NCBI RefSeq assembly: GCF_002234675.1
Contig: NC_019859.2
Location: 16,231,002-16,295,001, forward strand
DNA: 64,000 nt
Reading direction: 5' to 3'
From: Oryzias latipes
Taxonomy: Eukaryota > Chordata > Actinopteri > Beloniformes > Adrianichthyidae
Positions 12,316 through 26,748 of this stretch are shown one piece after another. Under the pieces are notes generated by a model that was not told the DNA's origin, ran no database searches, and saw only the letters and a list, made by a program, of their open reading frames with translations. Made by a program: the position numbers and the translations under genes. Each line of letters starts with the position of its first letter. Position 1 is the stretch's first letter.

Positions 12316-12595
12316 TCATTCAGCCGTTATTTGTATGTATGTTTGTATGTTGGATACATACGACAGAGCCTCCGCCGGAGAGAGGAAAGTTTTTCTGGAG
12401 CCGTTGAATGAGACCTGCAGCCTCACCGGGAACAGTATGGAGTATTCCCTGCCGATTTCTCTCAGACGCTGTTTGGCCAGTGTAAACTCCTTTTGCTTTT
12501 GCAGCACCGCAGCCGACAGGTCGTTGTAGAAAGAGATCTTCTTTCCATCCACCATGATTTCGCCCTCTGCAGCCTTTTGCCGCACCGCTGCCATC
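12316..12595 (-). pseudogene. L1 ORF1p remnant (C-terminal domain)
   Basis: Minus-strand frame with AAVRQKAAEGEIMVDGKKIS, FYNDLSAAVLQKQKEF and a stop after YIQITAE. The pattern ARxKG...G..I..Y.DLSA.V...R.EF is the C-terminal domain of L1 ORF1p (the transposase_22 family). The coiled-coil and RRM parts are absent because the element is 5'-truncated here. Confidence 0.7.
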
Positions 12596-12614
12596 ATATT
12601 ATCATTTTTTTTAA

Positions 12615-14537
<1,923 letters not shown>

Positions 14538-14754
14538 AAAACCACATGATCTCTAGCAAAGGGACATTTTCTAGTTTCTAGTTCTAGTTAGGGTTAGGGC
14601 AACCATACTAATATTTACAGTTTAAAGACTGCAAGGATCATATGTTGTTGTTGTTAACTACTTACTGTATGTGTTACCATGTGAATTTAAAAAAGTTCTA
14701 TACAAAATTTTCATAACTAGATTGAACTCTTGTTCAATCAAGTTGTTCTTAGCA

Positions 14755-15340
14755 AACAGATCTTTGATTTTCCATCTTTTGGTGTAGGATTTCCACCTCT
14801 TTCTGAGTAGCTATAATCTGGGCATCAAAAGTAGAGGTGAGGTCTTTGTGAGCTGCCTTCAAAGGTTCAACCTCTTCCTTCAGGATAGTCTTTGTTTTGG
14901 ATTCTGGAGCTTTGGAGTCCATCTGCCATCTGAGACATTTTATTTCTCTCTGAATGTTGTTTAGATGATGTTATCTGATGTTGTTGTTTCTCCCTACAGC
15001 CTTAAGTTATTTTGAAAACTTTTCTACATTTTCTACGAAGGTCACCCTTAATTCCTCATAATATCTATGGAGGTCCTTCTTGTGTCTGTGTTTGATGTCT
15101 TTTGTCACCTGGTTTGCAATTTCGGCCGCCCCTCAAAACTTCTGGATCGACATTTTTTTTGAAACCTCTCCAGTTCCAGTTTGATTTCTTTTCCATCATT
15201 AATCTATTTCTCCGTCAATTGTTTCTGTTTGGCCAGTTGTTGTTTGGCCTCTTCCAATTCTCGATTTTATTGGGCAATGAAATACTCATCATGGAACCGA
15301 GATTCCGCATGTCTTTTAGATCTATGATGTCATGACATGT
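14755..15340 (-). pseudogene. Degenerate coiled-coil coding remnant
   Basis: On the minus strand two blocks read as heptad-rich protein: ILKEEVEPLKAAHKDLTSTF plus IIATQKEVEILHQKM (about 14920-14765), and RFHDEYFIAQ, NRELEEAKQQLAKQKQL, GKEIKLELERFQKKC (about 15305-15140). Stops and frame shifts interrupt them. It could be a processed pseudogene of a coiled-coil protein or a transposon ORF; I do not recognise the parent. Confidence 0.35.
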
Positions 15341-15376
15341 AACCACAACAAAACTCTTTGTGACATTATAAAAATA

Positions 15377-15393
15377 CCCCCCCCCCCCCCCCC
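15377..15393. repeat. poly-C tract
   Basis: An uninterrupted run of about 17 C. A similar run is at about 7598-7613. Such runs are prone to assembly length error. Confidence 0.9.
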
Positions 15394-15634
15394 CAGTGAT
15401 GTCAATGTGAAATTCAAAAAAGAGGGACAACAAAATGATGACATCACAGCAACATGTCATGTCTTATCTTCAGCCACAACTCAATTGACTGCATGTTTTT
15501 TTTTGGTCTAGCACTTAAGGAATTATTTTATGTTTTACCATGAAATGTAAAGTAGATACTCTAAAATACTGTACTTTAAATTTTTAATACTGAAATCAAA
15601 TTTAAATTTTGCATCAATATAAATCCCACCATTA

Positions 15635-16565
15635 TGAGAGCTGTGCTGGTATATCAGCTCCAATTATTGGCGACAGTCCATGAGGTCTTTATGTATGGCA
15701 TGTCAATGGTCACAGCAACAGAAATCAATGCAATCGCCATTTTTAACAAAATAGATGTCATGTTGGAGGAGTTTTTTGTCCTGCTTTTCATTGTTTGCTC
15801 TGTCTTGTTGTTGTGTGGCTCTAAGTGTGGATTACTGGAGGTTGTCACTGTGTTGGATTGCTGTAAGTTTTTTGTCTTCCTTTTTAGTTTTTCTTTGTGA
15901 TATGGCCCACCGGATTTTGTTTTTTTTCTTGTCGTAATTTTGTTTGAGGAGTCTTGGATTTTTGAATTTACTGGACCACTCACATCAAGAGGACGAACTT
16001 TAAAGCCTACGATTATCTCATGCTTTAGCATTGACCCTGATATTTTCTCCGGCCATGTCTGTTTCTCCTCATTATCTCTTTTTTTGTGTTTTAGACTTCA
16101 TTACAGTTGTTCTTTAATGGACAGCAGACATCCTCGATTCATGTTTTCTTAATGTTTCTATAACGCTTTCGGCTGTTTTACGGTAGACTGTTTTCGGTTG
16201 TCCTCAATAAATCCTTACATTTATATTACTAATGATATTAATACTTTTGTTTTATTAAATTCTGATTGAAATAGAATTTGCCATAATCTTCTATTTTTAT
16301 AAGAAGAGAGATGAAAAATTAAAACTATTAAAAGTATATTACAAATGAAAGAATTTATAAAAGAAAAAAAGAAAACTGCTAAACTTCCTAATTAGAAAAC
16401 ATGTCAGCTCCAATAAGTGTCAACAGTCCATGATGTCTCTAAGTATGTCATGTCTATGGCAGCAGCGACAAAAGTCAATTCAGTCGCCTTTTTTTCACAA
16501 AATACATGCTGCCATGTTGGAGCCAGACATTGCCCATAAACTTCGATTGGTCAAAATCTGTATGA
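15635..16565. repeat. Two diverged copies of an interspersed repeat
   Basis: Shared words TCAGCTCCAAT, CAACAGTCCATGA/GACAGTCCATGAGG, TATGTCATGTC and a CAATCGCC/AGTCGCC block occur in the same order at about 15652-15770 and 16402-16520. I do not recognise the family. Between them is AT-rich noncoding sequence. Confidence 0.5.
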
Positions 16566-16569
16566 GTCA

Positions 16570-18880
16570 ATCAACATTTCTATGGCAACCGTTCTTGTCT
16601 TTTGAGAGGGAGCTTGTTTCAAATCCCCACCCCTACCACTTGAAAACAAGCTCGGGAGAATGTGTCAATCACTTCTTTCCAACTTGTGTTTAGGGGCTAG
16701 TGGACACCAAATGCTTTTATTGAGGCAGCTGATTGGTCAAGTTATAATCTGAATAACCTTAATTGCGGAAAAAATATATTTAAAAAAATTCAGATTAGCA
16801 AGAAAATGTTAACAGACAGTTAATGATGCAGACAGATACTCCACTAGGGACAAGAATCAGACATACAGCCAATAGCTGAGCAAGGGCTCCACCCCGCTGT
16901 CCTATCAGCACCTTTCACCACAAAGGAGCCCGCAGCATCCCTACCCACTCTATCTAGGCAAGGCCCCACAGTACCCAACCAAGTTATTTCTAAAACACCC
17001 CCACTTCCAGTACTCCAACCCAAGAAGACAGTCGGAGCTATACTTTAAAATGATGTTAACTGTTTGGGACCAGAGAAAAAACTGTTTCTTAATTGTTATT
17101 ATTTGAGTTTCAATTAATCACAGCCTTCCAGTCTCAGGGCGGACACTCTACCGCAAGGCCACTGTGACAGATTAGGTCAATTGGTTAAATTGTCCCTGAG
17201 TTTGAGTTTCTTTGAGTGATTGCAGCCCTGTGACAGACCAGCAACCTGCCCAGGGTGTACCCGACCTTCACCCAACAGCAGCCATGACAGAAAATGGATG
17301 GAGGAATATCTCCACCACTTTCTACCCAATTGCAGGAATTACGGCAAGACACAAGTCAACAAAACTAAAAAACGAACCTTTTTTGTTGCCTACAAAAATG
17401 ATCATGATTACTGTGGCCCATATCACGCGTGAGGCCTTCACTTCCTTAACCCCATTTCTCTCTCTTTCTGTCTGCCACACCATCCCATTCAGCTCCACAC
17501 ACAGGAATCTGCTCACACCCCCACCAGCTACAATTAACACTGCAGTTCCTATGGTGTGAATTATTTAGCAATGAATTATTGATAAATAATAACAAAGGGG
17601 CTTGGGAGAGAAGCGGCTTGGTCAATTAGTAGAGAAAGGAAGAAATGAGGCAAGAAGTGGGGGGTTGGAAGAAGGAGATGTGCAGCTGATCTGATCCCGG
17701 TCTCATCATTATTGCTGCCCGTCAGACGCTATTACTTCACTTCCATGCATGCTGGCACTTCAAACAACAGGCAATGTGTCGACTCTGACTGCCTGACTCT
17801 GACTGACACACATCCAGACGATCTAATAAGGCACTACAGACACAGATTTTCATCATATGTTACAACATGACCAGAAAAGAATGTTACCATACACCAAATG
17901 AGTTGCTAAACAAAATCTAGTTCTGTGAACGAGGAGGATACACATGAAAGCGTTTAGCTTTGCTTTGAAGCTTCTTTGTCTTGTTACAAGCTGAAACTCA
18001 AAAACACAAAATTAAACATGGAACAAAATGGTCTGAACTAGAGAATGTGTTGATGACTTGAATTCAACGGCAGCAATAGTTCAATAGCAATATTCAACTG
18101 CAAAAAAAGGTGGAATTTTTAACAACCAATGTATCTGATTACATGTCAGATTTGCAGGAAACTGCAAAATATACACCAAAAATGCAAAACACCAAATTTA
18201 AAAACATTATTGATTTAATAGGTAAACTTTTTACATCCCGCCTAATGTGTTTTTATATTGAAATAATTAGTGAATCAGGGCAAAACTGCATTGAAACCAT
18301 CTTGTTGCAAAGCTGGTATATGGGCAAATTGGCAAACCTTTTACACAAGGTAAACCTTTTATCGTGAAGAAAAATTTAATATGTTTTTATTTTAGACCTA
18401 AGAAAAAGTGAAAGGCTGATTTAAAGCATGCATACATCTCAGAACGTTTCATTTAACTAATAATGACGATTTGAAATGTTCATGATCTTATAACCTGAGG
18501 GTGGGACCAAAGAAAAGAACTCTGACACTCGTCATTGGAATTGTGTTTTATTAAGAAAATCTTTTCCTATCTGACAAACAGGTTCTTTTGATAAAAAAAA
18601 AAAAGGCATGAAAAAAGGTGTGATGGTAATGTTTCGGTCAGTTTCTGCCGGCCTACATAAGCTTAAAGTTTAAATGATGGAGCCATTATATAAGTGTAAG
18701 AGTTCCACAGTTTTACTCCTTTATTTTAGGTGTGATTGGTTCCCCTTTGCTCAAAATATCAGTTTAATTGTAAAACATAACTAATGCAACCAAAAGGGGG
18801 CACAATCCTGTGATTTTCTGGATCCTGTGTCTTTAGCCAATAAGGAAATTCAATGGCAGGTTGGTTGAAAAACAAGTTGG
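16570..18880. other. Intergenic stretch with a SINE tail at about 17165-17310
   Basis: No coding exon recognised. About 17165-17310 reads like the 3' part of a fish tRNA-SINE (GCCCTGTGACAGACCAGCAA, CCAGGGTGTACCCGACCTTC, AAAATGGATGGA) without the tRNA-like head. Confidence 0.5.
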
Positions 18881-18984
18881 ACACCGGCCCCGAGGCCTTC
18901 TGACACCCCTGATATAGAGCGTTGTGTCAGGAAAAGCATCAGACGTAGAACCAAAACCAAATCGGTCATGTGAATCGTGAACAG

Positions 18985-21308
18985 AGGCCTGTTGCACAAA
19001 AGTAGGATAAGGGATTAAGCCAGGATATCTTGGTGATCCTGGCTCAATTGATCCCCAATCCCATTGCACTAAAGCTGGATAGGGGGCAGGAGGATATTTT
19101 ATGATATAAATTACCATGGAGATTTATTCTTTGGAGCTAGCCTGCTCCAGACCAGGCTAAATTCCAGGATCTATTTAATTTCATCCCTAATGTCAGTCAG
19201 CAGTCGCCACAAATGGAAACCAATAGTTATTTCATTGCTCACTATACATTGTTATCACACATAACTAGACCCACTGTCATTATTTAAACGTTTGTGATCA
19301 TTAATTTCAATCATTTTTGATAAATAATGAGTTTTAGATGATGTTGCTATCATTAGATAATTAACAGTTTCCCATAGACAATAAGGCTATATGTAAAATG
19401 ATAGAATATTAGGGCCACAGAGGGGAAAAAAAGATGTCATAACATTATAACCAGTTGTTTTAAAGGAGGACAGTTGTTAAAAAGGCAGATGTGGGGCATT
19501 TCCTGAAATTGTACTTCAGTATGGTTTCATTAACGAAGACATGCTGATGTGCCAGAATATGAAGTATCACATTGTCATAACTATTAAAACTGTAAAAAGA
19601 ATATGTTGCCTTTTTACAGAAAGAACCAGTCTCATAAATTTATGACTTTATCCTTTTTCCTCAGTTGGGGCCCTAGTACTCTGTCATATAAACAAATACA
19701 CATTTAATATGAATATAAATACACAATGTGTAACATTATGGTCCTTTATTGAATAAGGACAAAACAAAGAAGGTCAACTACACTCATAAAACGTTTACTT
19801 TGAATGAACATAAAAAAATTATGGAAATGATTTCCACATGATTAGACAGCGTTACTTGAAGAAAAATGAATCATATTGGTCCTACTTAATGTACTTAGGT
19901 TCAAACTAATAAATTTATACTGCAGTTGGACCCAACTTTTAATTAATATTGTTGATCACTCTCAAAAGATAAAAGTTGATCCAACTTAATTGAATCACTC
20001 CAATTGGTCACACCTCATTAAATTAAGTTTATTCAACTTAAATTTGTATGACTACCTAACACAATTTATATTGATATAACTTAATTTTTTGCTTTAATTT
20101 TATTTATACATCTGACATTGATAATGTTTTCCAAAGTTTCAACCAATAGGTCTTTTAATTTTCACATCTAAGACATGAATTACGCAGCAAAGTCCCACAT
20201 CAATAGACAGAGGCTCGGATAACGCAAATTCTGTCTTATTGTAACATTAACATTATACCGCACAAGGGGGTTGGTCATCATTCTCTCCCACACTCTAACT
20301 CATGGTGCAGAAAAAAAATAAACATATCAGTTTAAATCACTAGTTAAAACAGAGTCAAACAGCTAGACAATAAAACTCATGGACAAAAACTCACACTTAG
20401 ACCCCAATCTGCCCAGATAGACAAAGAAAATGGAATCCCACAATTCGTTGCGATTACTAAGGTATCCAATTTAATGGTATCATGTTGGAGCAACATGATT
20501 GAAATTAGTAACTTTTAAATGGATTATTTTTATGTACGATCGACATGATTCATTCACGTAAGATTTACAAACATAACATTTTCTGGTTGAAATGACAAGT
20601 TACATTTTGATAAAATTAATTGGCTGGTAATTTAATTTAAATTCTTTTTGAGTGTGCTTTATCACTGTGGTGGTGTTGCCTTTCTTCTTAATTATATTGT
20701 AGCGACCTGGGGGTTAGCCCCGCCTTCAGCCCCTGAGGCTCATGGGAAGTGGGGAGCTTAGGGTGAAACCTTGAGTCAGAGGGCTGGAAGCTGAATTGAC
20801 AGTCCATGCTGTTTGGGCTGTATGTGTGCTTGAATAAACGGCTTGATGCATAAAAGGAGACTTTGCCTTTCTCCCTGCTTATTTCTGTCCGAGACTGTCC
20901 GGGGTCATGCGGTGTATGGGGTACGGACAGTTGTCCAATGAAGCCATCTACATAGCAGTCTGGCTATTGCTTCCCCACTAAACTGACGGTCCGGCCGGAT
21001 CGTTACAATATCCTGTACCTTCTTGTATGCCTCCATCAGGATTTGAGCTTCCGACGGGGAATGGTACGCGGCTCCAGTTGCCATGGTAAATCAGTTAATC
21101 TGTGATCTGTGGCGAGGTCTGTTTGAGTGAGCCGTGAGCGCTCACCTATCCAGGATTGGTTTCACCTGGCTTGATGAATCCGTGTCTGCTCATCCTGGCT
21201 TGGTCTTTGTGCAACCAATTAAGCCTGGACACACATGTTTTGGCTTCATTGAGCTCAGCTCAGTCATTTATCCCGGATGTCTTAATTCTACTTTTGTGCA
21301 ACAGGCCT
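18985..21308. mobile_element. PIF/Harbinger-like DNA transposon, nonautonomous
   Basis: Perfect terminal inverted repeats of about 21 bp beginning AGGCCTGTTGCACAAAAGTA at 18985 with the complement ending at 21308. A 3-bp duplication CAG flanks it (18982-18984 and 21309-21311). Three-base duplications and this TIR style fit the PIF/Harbinger superfamily. The interior is AT-rich with no transposase frame and contains a solo LTR. Superfamily assignment is tentative; the element boundaries are firm. Confidence 0.75.
20698..21007. mobile_element. Solo LTR inside the Harbinger-like element
   Basis: Starts TGTAGCGACC and ends ATCGTTACA. Flanked by a 4-bp duplication ATAT (20694-20697 and 21008-21011). 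It contains GAATAAACGG and GCATAAAAGG words usable as polyadenylation and TATA signals. 310 bp, more GC-rich than its AT-rich host. Confidence 0.75.
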
Positions 21309-21430
21309 CAGAACTTCCATATTGGATTGAACATGGCCCAAAACAATAACAACCACCACCAGTGCTCTTAGTTTGACACCTGTGGTCTACCTGGTACCCA
21401 CAGGATGACTCTGGTGGGGAGGAAGATGAA

Positions 21431-22250
21431 GAGGACACGAGGAGAGCAGTGGACAAAGAGGTGGAGTGCTGTATGACTTTTATAGCAGAGTTGAAACCGG
21501 CTTTGGGAGATCAGGTTATCCCAAACGAATGAACGGCTGCAAGATTAGAATTTGATGGAGGTGGAGTAACCAAAAGACCCATAAAAATGAGAACGTAAAA
21601 ATATTATCGTGCACTATTACAGCTTTTTTCCTATTGTTTCACCCTGAGGCAATGCTCAACACATTTATAACACTTGTGATTGCCAACTTTTGCAGACATG
21701 AAGCAGAGAAATGAACAGGGCTGCAGTGACTCCTCCTGGCAGAAGCTTGTAACTGCAATGCTGAAAGTTACTCAAGCTTTCCAAAGAAAATATTTTTAAA
21801 AACACAAATAGTCTCCTGACACGACTAAATCCCAAAATTGTAAACATATGAAACAATGTGTTGTGTGGTAAATACTTTTTTTACTTCATGTATAAAATAA
21901 ATTAAGTAAATTAATATCAAAATATCTTATCTTACTATTTTTTACATATTTAGTGATTAAGTTCCTCTTGTTCCTTTCATTTTTTTTCTAAACAATAAAC
22001 AGAGTTAATTTATAATTGCCTTGGAAGAATGTTACTCATTAAAACCAAAAAAAATCTCCCACGACTACCAGCAGGTTTTGTTTTATTTGTATTAGTGTAA
22101 CTTGTAAATTCTATATATATATAATTTCAGATTTTTGTCCCAATGCTTTGAATCTTGATTACAACCACAGGAAACAACAGTTTAACTGGAATCTTCACCA
22201 TTATCTATTTGTGATTCAGCATTTGTTCAAATCTTTTTTGCTAAAATGTC
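21431..22250. other. Intergenic, no recognised feature
   Basis: AT-rich sequence; no exon or repeat recognised. Confidence 0.4.
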
Positions 22251-22254
22251 CTAA

Positions 22255-22440
22255 CCCCTGTGCTATCCTATGGGGTCCAGATGACCCAATCCTTACATTG
22301 TGTTATTCCAACCATGACAAAGGTGGATAAAGGTGAGGAGGATTTCATGTAATCCATGGACACCAGTGAAGATCACAAATCATTGAAGAAAAAAGATTTA
22401 GCGCACTGTCTAGTGGGTCTAGATGACCCCACTCCCGAGC
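22255..22440. mobile_element. TTAA-type (piggyBac-like) MITE, right end missing
   Basis: Left end CCCCTGTGCTATCCTATGG, then the family interior AATCCATGGACACCAGTGAA and GTCTAGTGGGTCTAGATGAC found in copies at 42000, 43026 and 44432. It stops without the right inverted repeat. Confidence 0.75.
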
Positions 22441-23094
22441 TTTTATTTTCTACTAACAAAACTGCAGGAAAAAAACAAAGATATAACTGAAAACTGTTTT
22501 CAAGTAATCCTTGATAAAACAAATATTGTACTCTGTGGAAGGTTTGATTGTAATTCTGCTTTAAACAGACAGAGGGCAAGCTAGTTCAAGGTTTACAAAA
22601 CCGAGAAATAAACAGAAATGGATTTTTTTTAACTTCACATTTAAAGAAAAAGTATGAAATGAGAAGGTCCAATGAAAAATCTGGTTAAAGAGTCTACATA
22701 TTAATTTTGATCATTTTTAGAAAATTTGAAATTCAACTACCAATATGTGAAATATGTCATGTTTTTTTTCTCAGATAAACAACAAAAACACTTCTATCTA
22801 TCTTTAACTAAACAGCTATAGTGTAAAGAACCAAAAATTGTGTGTCTTTAAAGGGGTCCACTTCTTTATGTGCTGAAGAATTTTTTGGATGGATTTTGTC
22901 TGCACTGCTCTGATCCCAAACCACTCACCTTGTTTATGAACACACCAGGATCAATTGCTCTTTCAAATTGCCATTTTGTCTACTGCATGGCCCTATTGAC
23001 TGAAAGTCATCAACAACCCTCTTTATTTATTACTCAGCTAAGTCACACACTACTCAATTCATCAATCAAAGTGATTTCAGTCAACAAGCTTCCT

Positions 23095-23370
23095 TCGCTG
23101 CAAGGTGAGGTAGTGGTTGGCTCTGTCCCCTTACAGCAAGAAGGCCCTGGTTCAATTCCCCAGCTGGATCCTCTCTGTGTGGAGTGTGCACTCCAGCTTC
23201 ATCCCACCATCCCAAAAATCTGCCTTATTGGTTAATATGTAACTAAAATGTTTCTAGGTGTGAGTGTGCATGCATGGTTGTATGTCTCTTCGACGATTTA
23301 TCCAGGAAATACCCCACCTTGGCCCAACATAGCCTCCAGCAACCTTGTGAGGATTAAGGGACTATAAAAG
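23095..23370 (+). mobile_element. tRNA-derived SINE, degenerate
   Basis: A tRNA-like head with box B word GGTTCAATTCC at about 23150, preceded by CTTACAGCAAGAAGGCC, and a tail with CCCCACCTTGGCCCAACATA. Same family and orientation as the SINE at 35214. Confidence 0.65.
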
Positions 23371-25618
23371 TGCAGAAAATAGAAATAGCAGCTATTGAGC
23401 CCAAATCTAATACTAAACTACTAAAAAAGAGGGGGTGGTCCAAAACATTGTGTTTATAGTGACTTTTTGTTTAAAGCTGCAAAAGACAGCAATGACATGC
23501 AAATCTATGTATTACTCAACAGAAAAATGAAATGAAAAAAAAAGGTACACTTGCTTAGCTGTAGCCATGTATAAACATAACTGTGAATAAGACAGTGTGA
23601 ACTGTGATATTTTTGTTGAGTGAGTAATGAAAGTTCATTTGTGAAAGGATGGATGCTAAAACAGACAACATGAATTTAGATGTTTTAATGAGTGACTGAC
23701 GCAATTAACATAAAAGTTGTTAGGACTAAATAAACATTTGAAGAAGGTTGTAATTTAGTAACATTTTAGATTATTTGCTGCACATAAACTGACTATTTTA
23801 AACATATATTGGCAAAACATCTAAGCATAAATTTAGTAAAAGATCACCAACAAAAGATAAAGTTATGCTGTGTTTCACAATATGGAAAAAAAATAATTCC
23901 TTTACTTTATAAAGATGTCCAGCACTGTTGTGTGTATTGGTTACAGTTGTGGTTTTGCTTTCTTAGGATGTGTCTATAGCAGAGCTAAAGGGCTTGTCTG
24001 TGTAGAGTGGATGCTTGATTTGTAATTTCCTAACAGTATGCTGGAAACTCACCAAAAAGAGAAAGTCTGGATTTAGAATTGCATACCACACATTCCAACC
24101 AAACTTTTAAACCTCAAGTGACGTATTAGGTGATGCAGAATTTATTAGAAAAAACACAACCATCTGCAGTTCTTTCACATGAGCTCTTTGTCATTTCAAG
24201 TGTGTTCAAAGGTGTTTAACACACAGGTTGCAAACTTCCAAAATACTGGTATGAGTTGGGCTGCATTCAGAGAAAGTTCTTATAAGTGATTTGAAGGTTG
24301 AGTTCAAAGTGTCTTGCTGCCTTTAAATAGGACAAAAAAACGATTGCATTCCCTGTTGAGTTAGACTTGTTAAACTACAATGCCCAAAGACATGTGACCT
24401 CCATTGCCTCCCGAAACCACATGGTTTATGTGTCTATTTTCTTTTTTGTTTTGGATTTGCTTTAAAACTCAGGGCTATAAAAGCCTCAAAGCTCAAATGA
24501 AATTATATTAGGTCTGGCCGGTTGATCTCAATCAGGCATGAGTCATTTTTTAAAATTATAGACGATTTTTACTGATTTACCCACATATTTAATTTCTTAT
24601 ATGAAATTGAATGATTGTGAGGATTTTACCCTTTTACAGTTTTATTTCCTTGGTTTTTATTCAGTTTTGTTTTCGAGTTTTCAGGTTTTCGCTGTCAGTC
24701 ACTAAAAGTTTGGGCTGTCCTTCATCCACAGCTGTCTTAATTTGTGTTATTGGTCTTCTCTGTACTCAAGTGTCTAAATTTCAGCTTTTCAGGGTCAGGT
24801 AGGTCATCTGTTTCATTGCCCTGTTATTGCTCCCTCAGTTCATGGTTTTTATTTGTGTCAAGTTTATTTTTTAAATGTTTGAGTTTCAGCCACCAAGCCT
24901 GGTCTCCTGCATTTTGGGTCCAACACCACTGGCTTCTGACAACAATACTTTCAGCAAATGTTTATAATGAAATCCTTGTGCTAATAAACTTTTCCAGCCT
25001 GCCAAATGGATAATGTGTTACCAACTCCACACTAATAAAAGCTTAGCTGAAAAGGGACTTTAACCCCATCAAGAGAAAGGTGCATCACACAGAAACAGCC
25101 AGCTTTGAAACCTTTTTCTAAATTACTTTGATCACATTTTCCTTATGCTGACCAAAAACAAAACAAAAACCAGCTCAAACTATCTAAACAAAGGCACGTT
25201 TATTCCACTTCCGGGTTTGGAAGTGGAAGATATGAAAATAAAATATAAAATCACTCATGAAGTCATGCTTTTATGCCAACACTACAATTAGGGTGTGCAG
25301 GTTGGTCATCAGAGCATAGTTTGTGTGGCCACTTAGGTTTCACATGAACACCCTTTGCGTGCAGCATTGCCATGCGATCAGTAAGGAGCCAGTATGTTCA
25401 CCATACAAACTACCATAATATGGTGTAAGGGCACTGTACGACAGCATCACACGTACATTGCAAGTGAATGTAACTTCCTGTGCATTATGCATACTTACAG
25501 ACACTTCACAAAACACCTACCACATGCACACAACAATGGCACCTTCCATTTTCATGACGTCCCTTGAGATGGCTGTGTGAGCCACAAGGGAACAGCAAGA
25601 CACACCTCTGCTCCCCTC
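23371..25618. other. Intergenic, no recognised feature
   Basis: Mostly AT-rich. No gene, RNA or clear repeat boundary recognised. Confidence 0.4.
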
Positions 25619-26168
25619 AAAGGGCCTTTATAATGCAAAATCAACTTTTTGGAGCTTTTAAGTGTATTGTAATGTTAATTCCTCAGAAAAAAAAAAACCA
25701 TAGAGCGGTATTTGGATCCATTCACGCATTTCTGAGCATCCCTCTAAAAACCTGCGCTTTGAGCACCTGACCCAACCAGTACAAAAAACAAGTGGGTTCT
25801 CACACCGTGACATAGTAGATAAGTGAGGAACAGCCCCTTCCAGGAAGAGTCTGCGCTGCCCCCAGGGAAATACACACATACACACACACTTTCTTCGCGG
25901 AGCCAGCTGTGTTCAGCGAAATGCTTTTAATTTATATGCACAAAATGCACTTCATCATGTTGTCATGAAATGGGCGACACCCAAAGGAGCGAAAGCCGCT
26001 GTCTCAGAGAACTAGTCGTTTTACTTCCTGGTAGGAAAATGAACCTTCAAAATAAGTCATAATTTATTCATAAAATTTGTTCTTTAGTGTGTCAAAGGTA
26101 ATATATTATCTTATATATGGATATAGTTTCTTTTGAAATCCTTAAGAAAATCACCATAAAGGCCCTTT
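25619..26168. mobile_element. MITE with AAAGGGCCTTTAT ends
   Basis: Left end AAAGGGCCTTTATAATG at 25619 and right end CATAAAGGCCCTTT ending at 26168 form inverted repeats. The target duplication is not clear. The superfamily is unknown. Confidence 0.6.
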
Positions 26169-26479
26169 AATGTGGTGAATTGTAACTTTTTTAAAGAAAA
26201 TAAAGTGAGAAAAAAGTGATATAATAGTCTGAAATATGATCATTTTAAGACTTATTATTTCAGACTTCATTTTCAGCATTTTTAGTGTATTTTGTTTCTT
26301 TTGTCTTTTTCTGGGTTTGTTGTGAGTTCAGTGGATTTCTGAATCGTGATGACTGTTTGCTAAGTGCCCACTGGTAATTAAGCAACTATCTTGGTGGTAT
26401 TAATTTAATACTAATATTCATACAGCATCCAAAACAATATATCCAACCAGAAGGTGGAGTTTGACATGAATTATTGTGG

Positions 26480-26748
26480 CAACAGAATATGCTCAGCGTT
26501 TAAACGCCTTCCAACACAGCGCTTTTTGACCCAGCTTGGCTTGCCATACCCGGGGCAGCATTCCGGCGCGGATGTTTTAGCAGCTCGGTCGGGCTGTGTT
26601 GTTCCTCCGTGATCCGCGCTGTTATCGCATTCGTGGCTTCTTACATACACAATAGCCGGGCTCAGCAAGAAACTTTGAGCCCTTAAGGACATCGAGTGAC
26701 GTAACCTTGTAGCGTTATGCCTCAAAGAGGCAGCTAAAACCCTTCAGG
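26480..26748 (+). promoter_or_regulatory. CpG-rich mcub 5' region
   Basis: GC- and CpG-rich island in an AT-rich surrounding (GGCGCGG, TCGGTCGGG, GATCCGCGCT) directly before the mcub ATG at 26749, consistent with a CpG-island promoter and 5'UTR. No TATA box is evident. The start site cannot be placed from sequence alone. Confidence 0.6.

Larger units (their letters stand above)
5018..12595 (-). mobile_element. 5'-truncated L1-clade LINE, broken by four insertions
   Basis: Parts read on the minus strand in order: ORF1p C-terminal domain (12595-12316), AP-endonuclease start (about 11820-11610, FCSWNVRGLRRKIKQRKV, LLQESHL), reverse transcriptase (10530-10240 SGKAPGPDGL; 9945-9640 TRQGCPLSPALFALAIEPLA and SLYADDILLY), thumb/C-terminal region (9290-8340), and C-terminal zinc region (6026-5209). 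The element resumes in register across each inserted transposon. A similar AT-rich word flanks both ends (ATATCATCATTTTTTTAA at 5001 and ATATTATCATTTTTTTTAA at 12596), a plausible target-site duplication. Net L1 length is about 4.4 kb. Many frame breaks make it inactive. Confidence 0.8.
18886..21430 (+). mobile_element. RTE LINE fragment, split by a DNA transposon
   Basis: Sequence at 18886-18984 and 21309-21430 matches, in order, the non-coding/coding stretch found at 1146-1524 (reverse orientation there): TGTCAGGAAAAGCATCAGAC, AAATCGGTC, then AACAACCACCACCAGTGCTC and GGAAGATGAAGAGGACACGA. The two halves are one degenerate RTE copy separated by 18985-21308. Confidence 0.55.
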
